Assembly (NCBI RefSeq): GCF_028713855.1
Contig: NZ_JAQTNN010000001.1
Location: forward strand, 62,001-126,000
DNA: 64,000 nt
Source of the DNA: Sulfuricurvum sp.
Lineage (GTDB): Bacteria; Campylobacterota; Campylobacteria; Campylobacterales; Sulfurimonadaceae
Direction: 5' to 3'
Part shown: in pieces, positions 34,108 through 41,557 of the stretch
How the letters are laid out: each line of letters starts with the position of its first letter
How positions within the stretch are numbered: position 1 is the stretch's first letter
Program-made: the position numbers and the translations under genes
The notes under the pieces: generated by a model
What the model saw: the letters and a program-made list of their open reading frames with translations, nothing else
The model's database searches: none
What the model was told of the DNA's origin: nothing

Positions 34108-35316
34108 TCACTCATACCGTAAAGCATCGATCGGGTTAAGACGGGCCGCTTTTCGTGCAGGAAAGTATCCGAATACGATCCCAACAAGTGTCGAAAATAA
34201 AAATGCGATGACTACTATTGTCGAATTAAATACAAATGGGAGATCAAAAAAGAGATTGATCCCTACACCGACCCCGATGCCCAAAGCCATACCGATAATA
34301 CCTCCCAGGGATGATAGAACTACTGCTTCAACCAAGAACTGAAGCAATACTTCCCGTTCGAGCGCGCCGATGGCGAGACGAATACCGATTTCACGTGTTC
34401 GTTCTGTGACGGAAACCAGCATGATATTCATAATACCGATCCCTCCGACTAAGAGACTAATCGCTGCAACCGCACCCAATAAGAGGGTAAGCATTTTCGT
34501 TGTTGAGGAGAGAGTTTGAACCACTTCACGCAAATCTCGGACATTGAAATCATCTTCATCTCCCGTATGAATATGACGCCGCTCCCGCATAAGCGATGTG
34601 ACAGCCGATTTTATATTTTCGATTCCTGAGGCATTTTTAGCTGAGAGCATGATGATGGAAATGTCTTGGTTGCCACTGATGCGGCGTTGGAACATACGCA
34701 GAGGAACGACGATAATATCATCTTGATCCATACCGAACATAGATGCTCCTTTGGGATGAAGCACTCCGATCACTTGGCAGGAAAAATTTTCCAACCGAAT
34801 GGATGCATCGAGAGGGTCTTGGTCGCCGAAAAGCTCTTTGTGTACTGTTTCACCGATGATACATACCGATTTCCCCCCCTTTAGCTCTGCTTGAGTAAAG
34901 GGGCGGCCTTCATCAAATTGCCAATCTTTAACGGTGAAATAATCATTATCGCTTCCATCGATGGAGGTGGAATAATTCTGGTTGCCATAAACCGCCTGCA
35001 TCCCTTTTGACGCGGCAGGTGCGACCCCTTTTAGTCCACCAATTTCACGACGGATAGCAATAATGTCATCATGGGTAAACCGTTTAGCCGTGTTGTCTCC
35101 GCCGGGACCGTGCCGATCTTGTCCCGGACGGATAATGAGCATGTTACTGCCGAGTTTGGAGATACTATTAGTGACATAAGCAGTCGTTGCATCTCCGAGC
35201 ATCACCATAGCGATGACGGATGCGACACCAATCACAATTCCCAATGTTGTGAGAATAGAGCGCATTGCACTGCGTCGGATTTCGCGTAATGCCAAGAGAA
35301 AAGCATTCCAAATCAT
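34108..35316 (-). CDS. macB: MacB-type ABC transporter permease subunit
   Basis: A 402-aa permease with one N-terminal membrane helix, a large periplasmic domain (about 45-270) and three C-terminal helices, the FtsX/MacB layout. The start (LALREIRRSAMRSILTTLGIVIGVASVIAMV) and the late GGIGIMNIMLVSVTERTREIGIRLAIGA are family signatures. It would work with the ATPase, MacA-like adaptor and TolC-like protein to pump substrates out across both membranes. In E. coli MacB carries the ATPase in the same chain; here it is a separate gene overlapping by 4 bp. Confidence 0.88.
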   Translation of the reverse strand: MIWNAFLLALREIRRSAMRSILTTLGIVIGVASVIAMVMLGDATTAYVTNSISKLGSNMLIIRPGQDRHGPGGDNTAKRFTHDDIIAIRREIGGLKGVAPAASKGMQAVYGNQNYSTSIDGSDNDYFTVKDWQFDEGRPFTQAELKGGKSVCIIGETVHKELFGDQDPLDASIRLENFSCQVIGVLHPKGASMFGMDQDDIIVVPLRMFQRRISGNQDISIIMLSAKNASGIENIKSAVTSLMRERRHIHTGDEDDFNVRDLREVVQTLSSTTKMLTLLLGAVAAISLLVGGIGIMNIMLVSVTERTREIGIRLAIGALEREVLLQFLVEAVVLSSLGGIIGMALGIGVGVGINLFFDLPFVFNSTIVVIAFLFSTLVGIVFGYFPARKAARLNPIDALRYE

Positions 35317-36011
35317 GATATACCTTTGGTATCGAGCAACCCGTCGCGAAAGTGGATCGTACGGGAGGCATATGCCGCCATATCGACTTCGTGCGTGACC
35401 ATAATGATGGTAATTCCTTTATCACGGTTAAATGATTGCAGCAACTCCATAACTTCAATGCTTTTAGCGGTATCGAGATTTCCCGTAGGTTCATCGGCAA
35501 GCAAGATGAGCGGATTTGTCACAATCGCTCTTGCGATGGCGACCCGCTGCTGTTGACCGCCGGAGAGTTCGGCGGGAGTGTGATGCGCGACATATTCGAG
35601 TCCGACGTTGCGGAGAGCGTCCATCGCCATTCTTCGACGTTCATTAGCGGGAATACCGCGATAGAGGAGGGGAAGTTCAACATTTTCAACCGCAGAGGTT
35701 TTCCCCAGCAAATTGAAGCCTTGAAAGATGAATCCGATGTAGTTGCGCCGGAGTAAAGCTAGCTGATCTCGGCTGAGCATTCCGACATCGATCCCTTCAA
35801 ATAGGTATTTTCCTTCGCTTGGGGTATCCAGACACCCAACGATATTCATGGCGGTCGATTTACCGGAGCCGCTGGGTCCCATAATGGCAACGAATTCACC
35901 TTGACGGATTGTAAAATCTACCCCTCGCAAGGCGTATGCTGTGGCCTCTCCTGAACCGTAATATTTTTTGACCTCTTTAAACTCGATTACGCAAGAGTCT
36001 ATATCCTTCAT
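35313..36011 (-). CDS. MacB-type ABC transporter ATP-binding subunit
   Basis: A 232-aa ATPase of the LolD/MacB group. Walker A is GPSGSGKST at about 44-52, the Q-loop FIFQGFNLL follows, then the signature LSGGQQQRVAIARAI, Walker B LLADEPTGNLD and the switch histidine in MVTHEVD. It sits between the adaptor gene (2-bp gap) and the permease gene (4-bp overlap). Together they replace a one-chain MacB. The substrate (macrolide, siderophore, lipoprotein or peptide) cannot be read from sequence. Confidence 0.9.
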   Translation of the reverse strand: MKDIDSCVIEFKEVKKYYGSGEATAYALRGVDFTIRQGEFVAIMGPSGSGKSTAMNIVGCLDTPSEGKYLFEGIDVGMLSRDQLALLRRNYIGFIFQGFNLLGKTSAVENVELPLLYRGIPANERRRMAMDALRNVGLEYVAHHTPAELSGGQQQRVAIARAIVTNPLILLADEPTGNLDTAKSIEVMELLQSFNRDKGITIIMVTHEVDMAAYASRTIHFRDGLLDTKGIS

Positions 36012-36013
36012 GG

Positions 36014-37237
36014 CTACTCTTCGATTCCGGTGATCAGAAGATCGCCGATTTTGAGCGGTGAATCCAATAAGATTGTTGAAATGCCGTCTGTTTGTCCGAT
36101 CTGAACTTTGACCTGTGTCGGTACCCCTTTTTTCAAAATCCAGACATGATCCCCTTTATTGTTTTCATCGGTTGCGTGTTTTTTCTTATCATTGTCATCG
36201 CCGTTTTTAGAGACAGGAGGGATAAAACGCAATGCGGCATTCGGTACTACTGTGACATGCTTTTGGGTACCGGTAATAATAGAAGCATTTGCCGTCATAC
36301 CGGGGCGTAAGAGCAGATCATTATTTTCTACTTCGACGACCGCTTCATAACTTACGACACCGTTCACGACTTCGGAGTTTAACCGCAGTTGCGTAATTTT
36401 TCCTTCAAACTCGCGATTCTGATACGCATCGACACTGAATTTTACGCTTTGATTTTCTTTCACACCGCCGATATCCGCTTCATCGACACTGACGATCGCT
36501 TTCATTTTTGTCAAATCTTCCGCCAGTGTAAACAAGACAGGTGTTTGCATCGCGGCAACAACGGTTTGTCCCGGTTCGACTTTTCGGGCTAAGACGATCC
36601 CCTCGATCGGGGAGACGACCAGAGCTTTTTTGAGGTTTTCTTCATCGGTTTTAAGTTGTGCAAACGATTGATCCACTTGCGCTCTTGCGGCGGCAAGGGA
36701 TGCTTTTGCCTGTGCAACAGCCGTAACAGATGATTGCATCTCTTTTCGTGATGGGTAATTTCCTTGTGTGGATGCGTACATAGTCAATGCACGATCGTTT
36801 TCAATATTAGCATTGTCCAATCCGGCTTTTGCACTCTCTTCATTGGCTTTTGATTTCATCCAATTGGCTTTGGAACTGGTAACGACGGCACTTAGTTTGG
36901 TGGTATCGAGCCGTGCCATGGGTTGATTGATATGGACGCGATCGTTATAATCGACCAAAACTTCACTGATCGTACCGGAAACTTCGATCCCGACATCAAC
37001 GGTATTGGTAGGTTCTAAATTGCCGGTTGCCGAAACCGTTGTTGTGAGGTCTTGAACTTTGAGTGCGACAGTCGTGTAGGTAACGTCATTTTTGGCATTA
37101 CGCTTCATACCGATTACCACGACAGCTATAATAATAAGAAGGAGCAAAAGGGCTAATGAAATTTTTTTCCACCGTTTTGGAGTGGTGTTTTCACCTATTC
37201 CGAGGGTTTTTTCAATAGCGGTCGGATTGGATTTCAT
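36014..37237 (-). CDS. macA: MacA-like periplasmic adaptor (membrane fusion protein)
   Basis: A 407-aa adaptor with one N-terminal helix (about 27-44) after a short cytoplasmic tail. Then come a biotinyl-lipoyl-like strand set (VSATGNLEPTNTVDVGIEVSGTISEVLVDYNDRVHINQ), a helical hairpin rich in Ala/Lys (about 115-205), the second half-lipoyl motif SPIEGIVLARKVEPGQTV, and beta-barrel domains. The hairpin would contact the TolC-like protein. It overlaps the TolC-like gene by 4 bp and precedes the ATPase gene by 2 bp. Confidence 0.88.
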   Translation of the reverse strand: MKSNPTAIEKTLGIGENTTPKRWKKISLALLLLLIIIAVVVIGMKRNAKNDVTYTTVALKVQDLTTTVSATGNLEPTNTVDVGIEVSGTISEVLVDYNDRVHINQPMARLDTTKLSAVVTSSKANWMKSKANEESAKAGLDNANIENDRALTMYASTQGNYPSRKEMQSSVTAVAQAKASLAAARAQVDQSFAQLKTDEENLKKALVVSPIEGIVLARKVEPGQTVVAAMQTPVLFTLAEDLTKMKAIVSVDEADIGGVKENQSVKFSVDAYQNREFEGKITQLRLNSEVVNGVVSYEAVVEVENNDLLLRPGMTANASIITGTQKHVTVVPNAALRFIPPVSKNGDDNDKKKHATDENNKGDHVWILKKGVPTQVKVQIGQTDGISTILLDSPLKIGDLLITGIEE

Positions 37238-38448
37238 AACGGATTCTCCTGTGATTGTCGCATTTTATAGTGCAATGATGATAGTTCGGTTTGGATATTG
37301 ACTTCATTGATTTTAATTTCAAGTTCTTCGATTGATTTGGTGTTTTTCAATGTTTGCAGATCGTACCCGGCTTTGTATCCGGCCTTGACAGCGGCTTGGG
37401 TAGCATTGATTAATTCATCGTAAAATTTGAGATTGTCATGCGTAATAGAAATAACACGCGTATAACTCTCAATCTTGGCAACCGACTGTTCATAGATCCC
37501 TTCCATTTGTCTTTTCGTATCGGCGACGAGCGCTTGTTGTTTCAAGTAAATGCTTTGGGCTTCTTGGGTAGCGGCAGAGGCATTATAGGTCAGCGGCATC
37601 GAAAGTTGTAACCCAAAATCGTAAAAATTACCGTGATAATCGGCAGAAGAGAGTTCTTGTGCATTATAACGCTGATGTCCGGCATCCGCGATCAGAGTGA
37701 GTTTGGGGAGATAGGAACTTTTAATCTGACCGTATTGCTGTGCACTGCTTTGGCTTTGGGCATACGCATAACGGATATCCCATTCCTCGTCTAAAAAGTT
37801 CTCTTTTTTGCTCAGTGTAAATGTTGGGAGTTGAATTGATTCGATGGGTTGATTGCTTAGTTTGGAGGCTTCGAGACGTTGTTGGGCGAGGGTAAAGCGA
37901 ATTGATGTATTGTTTTTAAGTTCACTGCTTTGATTCATCAATGCATTATTGAGCAACGTGATATCGATATCACCCGCTTCATATTGCTTGCGTTTTAGAA
38001 AAATTTCGATTTGGGCATTTTTGAGTTTGAGTTCGCTTTGCTCCAGCAGCAGAATGTTTTTTTGATAGGTTAAAACCGCAACGGCCAACTCTTGACGAAT
38101 TCCTGCAATCTCTTTTTGCATCCCAATAGTATCGGCATTTTTTTTGGCATCGGCATATCCGATCGAATACATGATACCGCCCGATCTGAAAATATCCTGT
38201 GCAATACCGGCACTGAGACTTTGACGGCTATCATGCATACCCAATGAAGCCGATTTTTCGTAGGTATCAGATCCTTTTAGATTGATCGGAGAGAGCCAGT
38301 CATAATAGAGCTTTTCATATCCGGCACCGATTTGCTGCTGTTGTTGTTCATAGTAATGCTGCTTCTCCGGTGAAAGGAGGAAATCTTCCTCCCCCAAGAG
38401 GTTGGCAGTGATAAGAAAAGGGAGTATCGTTAAGTATCGTTTTTCCAT
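37234..38448 (-). CDS. TolC-family outer-membrane efflux protein
   Basis: A 404-aa protein with an N-terminal signal peptide and two repeats of long helices with beta strands, as in TolC. Recognisable are ILLLEQSELKLKNAQIEIF in the first repeat and AGYKAGYDLQTLKNTKSIEELE, the second-repeat motif. It is somewhat short for the family (usually 420-480). It heads the efflux operon. ATG 38448 is preferred to a TTG further upstream; the ribosome-binding site AAGGA is about 13 bp away, rather far. Confidence 0.82.
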   Translation of the reverse strand: MEKRYLTILPFLITANLLGEEDFLLSPEKQHYYEQQQQQIGAGYEKLYYDWLSPINLKGSDTYEKSASLGMHDSRQSLSAGIAQDIFRSGGIMYSIGYADAKKNADTIGMQKEIAGIRQELAVAVLTYQKNILLLEQSELKLKNAQIEIFLKRKQYEAGDIDITLLNNALMNQSSELKNNTSIRFTLAQQRLEASKLSNQPIESIQLPTFTLSKKENFLDEEWDIRYAYAQSQSSAQQYGQIKSSYLPKLTLIADAGHQRYNAQELSSADYHGNFYDFGLQLSMPLTYNASAATQEAQSIYLKQQALVADTKRQMEGIYEQSVAKIESYTRVISITHDNLKFYDELINATQAAVKAGYKAGYDLQTLKNTKSIEELEIKINEVNIQTELSSLHYKMRQSQENPL

Positions 38449-38593
38449 GCCATCATAGTATTCCTTTTTCGGTAACAAAAAAGTAAATCGTATCAATGAA
38501 ATATAAACGGATAAAAAATAGTTAATAAAGGAAAAAAATTATCCTTTAAGTATAAAACTTTTATGATTGATAAAATTTTTTAAAAGGACAAGT

Positions 38594-39478
38594 ATGAAAA
38601 TTATTGTTGCCTTGATCAGTGCTGCCGCAACGCTTTTGGCGATTGAGCCGATTGTTACCGTGCAGTGGCTGAATGAACATAAAAATGATACCAATTTACG
38701 AATTGTTGAAGTCTCAGACGGAGATATGTACGCTTTGGAACATATTCCGGGAGCTGCCCATACGGCTATCGGTAAATGGCGCTTTGATAACGGTACCTTT
38801 CTCTCTGTCCGTCCGGAAGGAGAAATTGAAAAAGAGATTGGCGCTCTGGGGATTGATACAAACGCTGATGTGGTATTGTATGCTCCGATCAATGAACCCA
38901 AAGATGTTCTTAAAACCAGTTATATCTATTGGGCACTTAACTATCACGGGATTAAAAATGTTGCACTTTTAGACGGTGGACTTAACGCATGGAAAAATAG
39001 TAAATTAGACTTAACCCAAGCAGAACCCTCTATCAAACCGACCGCGTTTAAAGCCTCAGTGGATCAATCGAAAATCGCCGATATCACCTACGTCAAAAAC
39101 CACCTCGGCAAACTTCCGATGATCGATGCCCGTCCGAGTGATATGTATCTGGGTGTCACGCCGACACCTACGGTACAACGTAACGGACATATCAAAGGGG
39201 GGATGAGTTACTCATGGAACTATTCGGTGGACAAAGAGTATAGGCTCAAACCTAAAATGATGTTGGAATCGGTATTTAAAGAGGGATACGATCTGGATAA
39301 AAACAAAGAGGTACTTGTCTATTGCACAGGGGGGTTAGAGACATCGTTTAACTATTTCGTCCTTAGCGGCGTTCTTGGCTATAAAAACGTTCGACTCTAT
39401 GATGCGTCGATGAAAGAGTGGGGAAACCGCGAGGATACCCCTATGGTACAGTACCGTTATGAGATGTTTAAAAAATAA
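38594..39478 (+). CDS. Periplasmic two-domain rhodanese (sulfurtransferase)
   Basis: A 294-aa protein with a Sec signal peptide (about 1-18). Two rhodanese domains follow: an inactive N-terminal one (HIPGAAHTAIGKWRFDNGTF, no catalytic Cys) and an active C-terminal one with VYCTGGLETS as the catalytic loop (Cys near 251). The tandem plan is that of thiosulfate or 3-mercaptopyruvate sulfurtransferases. A periplasmic location suits inorganic sulfur metabolism, in line with a sulfur-oxidising organism. ATG 38594 has AAAGGA upstream. Confidence 0.85.
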   Translation: MKIIVALISAAATLLAIEPIVTVQWLNEHKNDTNLRIVEVSDGDMYALEHIPGAAHTAIGKWRFDNGTFLSVRPEGEIEKEIGALGIDTNADVVLYAPINEPKDVLKTSYIYWALNYHGIKNVALLDGGLNAWKNSKLDLTQAEPSIKPTAFKASVDQSKIADITYVKNHLGKLPMIDARPSDMYLGVTPTPTVQRNGHIKGGMSYSWNYSVDKEYRLKPKMMLESVFKEGYDLDKNKEVLVYCTGGLETSFNYFVLSGVLGYKNVRLYDASMKEWGNREDTPMVQYRYEMFKK

Positions 39479-39480
39479 TT

Positions 39481-39636
39481 TTACTTCTTTAACGCCGTCG
39501 GGTTGCAGAGATATTCTTTATCTTTAGCAACCCGCGCGCATTTCTCACAGATAAATTTTGGCTTTTTGACAATCTTGATGATTTTTTTGAAATCGGTAGT
39601 CAATTCGTTTTTTGTGAGTTTGCATAGTGTTTTCAT
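39481..39636 (-). CDS. Small 51-aa cysteine protein
   Basis: A short ORF with ATG at 39636 preceded by GGAG and ending TAA at 39481-39483. The 51 residues are strongly basic, with cysteines at 5, 30, 33 and 44; the core is KPKFICEKCARVAKDKEYLC. Four cysteines including a CxxC pair suggest a zinc or iron-binding knuckle. It converges with the rhodanese gene at a 2-bp gap and follows desulforubrerythrin, separated by a palindromic repeat. I do not know a family name for it. Confidence 0.65.
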   Translation of the reverse strand: MKTLCKLTKNELTTDFKKIIKIVKKPKFICEKCARVAKDKEYLCNPTALKK

Positions 39637-39659
39637 TATAAGCTCCTACTCATTCGTGG

Positions 39660-39697
39660 TGAGCTTGTCGAAACAAGAATACCCTTCGACAAGCTCA
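39660..39697. repeat. Palindromic dispersed repeat (GAGCTTGTCGAA type)
   Basis: TGAGCTTGTCGAA (39660-39672) and TTCGACAAGCTCA (39685-39697) form a perfect 13-bp stem with a 12-base loop. The half sequence TTCGACAAGCTCA followed by GTGAACGG is a widely dispersed intergenic palindrome in many bacteria. It sits between two minus-strand genes and may end or stabilise the desulforubrerythrin transcript. Confidence 0.75.
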
Positions 39698-39709
39698 TGG
39701 TGAACGGAA

Positions 39710-40357
39710 TCAGTTTAAACACTCTCGTTTAAAATATTCACGTCCTACTTTGCACAATGGACACGCAACCGGCGGTTTTTTCCCTCGGTGGATATGTCCG
39801 CACACTTCGCAGACCCAAATTTCATCTTCATCACTGGCAAAGAATCCATCGGCGATGAGTGCCTCTTTGAGCGCGGCATATTCGCGTTCGTGTTCGACTT
39901 CGACTTTGCCGATGGCAGTAAACAGCCGTGCGAGATCGTTATGCCCTTCGGCTTTTGCAATCTCCGAAAATCCCGGATACATGAAGGTGTGCTCATAGTT
40001 TTCTCCACCCATCGCGCTGTCGAGATTTGCAGCCGTTGTATCCACTTCGCAGCCGTGTATGAGTTTATGATATGCTTTGTACTGCGCACGGGCATGATAC
40101 ATCTCGTTAAATGCCGCTTCACGGAAATGGCGCTCTATAGCATGCCACCCCTCATCATGGGCAATATCGGCAAACAACTCGTATTTGTTGCGTGCCATAC
40201 TCTCTCCGCCGAACGCTTTCATCAGATTCACTGCGGTGAGACTTTCCGTAATCATCTCCATCTCATTGCCGCAGCAGACGAGGGTCCCCCCTCCGACATT
40301 TTGAACTTCGACTTCGTTTCCACAGGTGTTACAGTGGTAGGTTTCATATTGGCGCAT
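39710..40357 (-). CDS. Desulforubrerythrin (peroxide-reducing iron protein)
   Basis: A 215-aa three-domain iron protein. Residues 1-35 form a desulforedoxin-like centre (YHCNTCG, then LVCCGNEM). The ferritin-like diiron domain follows (about 45-175) with its Glu and ExxH ligands (GGESMARNKY, EAAFNEMYHARA, KVEVEHEREY). The end is a rubredoxin (WVCEVCGHIHRG, ACPLCKVGREYF). This domain order matches Campylobacter jejuni desulforubrerythrin, an NADH-linked peroxide scavenger. ATG 40357 has GAGGAG upstream; a longer frame adds ten residues and is not favoured. Confidence 0.9.
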   Translation of the reverse strand: MRQYETYHCNTCGNEVEVQNVGGGTLVCCGNEMEMITESLTAVNLMKAFGGESMARNKYELFADIAHDEGWHAIERHFREAAFNEMYHARAQYKAYHKLIHGCEVDTTAANLDSAMGGENYEHTFMYPGFSEIAKAEGHNDLARLFTAIGKVEVEHEREYAALKEALIADGFFASDEDEIWVCEVCGHIHRGKKPPVACPLCKVGREYFKRECLN

Positions 40358-40427
40358 GGTGACTCCTCTTACTTCGTACATGAGCAAATGATAGCAGAAG
40401 AATTAAAAATAGAAGCAACTATTTAAA

Positions 40428-40442
40428 TAATAATGCTTATCA
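40428..40442. promoter_or_regulatory. Candidate Fur box 1, between desulforubrerythrin and the iron-uptake cluster
   Basis: TAATAATGCTTATCA matches the 7-1-7 Fur consensus TGATAATnATTATCA at 12 of 14 fixed positions. It lies just upstream of the -35 at 40446. The same core, AATAATGCTTATC, recurs before the siderophore receptor gene. Confidence 0.6.
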
Positions 40443-40445
40443 CTA

Positions 40446-40489
40446 TTGACAAGCCATATCCCTTTTTGATATTATGATACTAATTATCA
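40446..40489 (+). promoter_or_regulatory. Promoter and Fur box 2 for the HemP/TonB-receptor operon
   Basis: TTGACA (40446-40451) and TATTAT (40470-40475) are spaced 18 bp. TGATACTAATTATCA (40475-40489) overlaps the end of the -10 and matches the Fur 7-1-7 consensus at 13 of 14 fixed positions. Fur-Fe binding there would block transcription. The ribosome-binding site AAAAGGAG follows at 40492. Confidence 0.75.
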
Positions 40490-40506
40490 ATAAAAGGAGT
40501 TTCGGC

Positions 40507-41295
40507 ATGCGAAAGATCGGATTTACCCTCACGAATCATCGTACAAAAGAGATATTGCCTCACAGTTACCATATCCATTCTCTAAGTGATCGACGAAAGA
40601 TGTTTTTTTCAATGCTTAATACGATGTTGCCTCAAAAGGCTCAGATGAACGTAAGTCATTGTAAAAAAGTGAAGCAAGATGTTTATACATTATTGCGTGA
40701 GAAAGTGATGTCATTTTTACCGATGCATCGCTTGGGTCCTGAGATTTCTCAACCGATTATGAGGATTCTTATTCATGAGAGCGGTGTGATCAACCGGTTT
40801 CTCTATCGCATCGATACTCCTCTGGGGGATTATCTTTCTTCACGGGGCTACAAAGGGATTTTGTATTCAACCTCCGGATTCGATCATCCTGCAACAGCAT
40901 TGGCTGCATTAATGATGCAGAATGGGAAAATCGAGATGATGCTTGATTTGGACGAACTCTTTACCCAAACGGTCTTTAAACGGATCAAACCACAAGACGG
41001 TGCTGTGATTACGCGTGAGAATAGTTTTATTCATATCTCTTCGGGTGGACAGATTACACGTCTGCATCCTAGATGGAAACGGATGAATTCTGATTCTTTG
41101 GCTCTACGTCGCAATCATATTGAGACGGCTTTTGATGAACTAAACCGTGATGCAATTGATTCGTATTATCTCATCTACCCCAAAATGGATGACTTTACAC
41201 GTCATATCCTTATTAAAAATTCAGATGAAAATCCGATCAAAATTATTCCCTATTCATTTACATTCTGCACAAAGGTAAAACATGGAATCCAATAA
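40507..41295 (+). CDS. Uncharacterised 262-aa protein of the iron/heme uptake operon
   Basis: A soluble protein with no signal peptide and no family I recognise. It is rich in His, Met and basic residues (LTNHRTKEILPHSYHIHSL; VSHCKKVKQDVYTLLREKVM), with a central run LGDYLSSRGYKGILYSTSGFDHPATALAALMMQNGKIEMMLDLDEL. ATG 40507 follows GGAG at good spacing. It directly follows a Fur-regulated promoter and precedes hemP and a TonB receptor, so a cytoplasmic role in heme or iron handling is possible, but this is inference from position only. Confidence 0.7.
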   Translation: MRKIGFTLTNHRTKEILPHSYHIHSLSDRRKMFFSMLNTMLPQKAQMNVSHCKKVKQDVYTLLREKVMSFLPMHRLGPEISQPIMRILIHESGVINRFLYRIDTPLGDYLSSRGYKGILYSTSGFDHPATALAALMMQNGKIEMMLDLDELFTQTVFKRIKPQDGAVITRENSFIHISSGGQITRLHPRWKRMNSDSLALRRNHIETAFDELNRDAIDSYYLIYPKMDDFTRHILIKNSDENPIKIIPYSFTFCTKVKHGIQ

Positions 41296-41352
41296 TGTGA
41301 ACAAGCCGGTCGGTAATCTTAAAATACATCGTCTCATACGGAGCGGACGAGC

Positions 41353-41523
41353 GTGTTAAAAGAAGAACAAGTAATTGTTTCGTCATCTTCAACTGAGTAT
41401 AATGTCACGGTTATAGACGCTAAAGTGCTGTTTAAAAATGATAATTCGATACGTATCGTTCATGGCAATGAAATCTATACCTTGAGAATTACCAAAGGCA
41501 ATAAGCTTATTCTCACCAAATAA
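41353..41523 (+). CDS. hemP: HemP-family small protein
   Basis: A 56-aa protein starting with GTG at 41353. The C-terminal half is the HemP signature: VLFKNDNSIRIVHGNEIYTL, then LRITKGNKLILTK. HemP proteins are encoded at the head of heme-uptake operons and in some bacteria are needed for expression of the heme receptor. Here the gene directly precedes a TonB-dependent receptor gene. The N-terminus is poorly conserved, and the ribosome-binding site is weak, so the exact start is uncertain. Confidence 0.82.
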   Translation: MLKEEQVIVSSSSTEYNVTVIDAKVLFKNDNSIRIVHGNEIYTLRITKGNKLILTK

Positions 41524-41541
41524 TCGGTGCATTTGCACCGA
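41524..41541. other. Perfect hairpin between hemP and the receptor gene
   Basis: TCGGTGCA-TT-TGCACCGA is an 8-bp perfect inverted repeat starting directly after the hemP stop and ending 10 bp before the receptor ribosome-binding site. No T-run follows. It could attenuate or stabilise the downstream mRNA. Confidence 0.6.
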
Positions 41542-41557
41542 CTCTCCAAGGAATATT

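Noticed and set aside
38500-38593. Shared operator between the efflux operon and rhodanese gene
   Set aside because: The spacer is AT-rich and contains only chance short repeats; nothing convincing.
39788-40426. 212-codon plus-strand frame across desulforubrerythrin
   Set aside because: The opposite strand encodes a clear three-domain iron protein; the plus-strand translation has no recognisable features.
41282-41359. 25-codon ORF between the 262-aa gene and hemP
   Set aside because: It overlaps the end of the upstream gene and the start of hemP, has no ribosome-binding site of its own and no conserved feature; too short to support.
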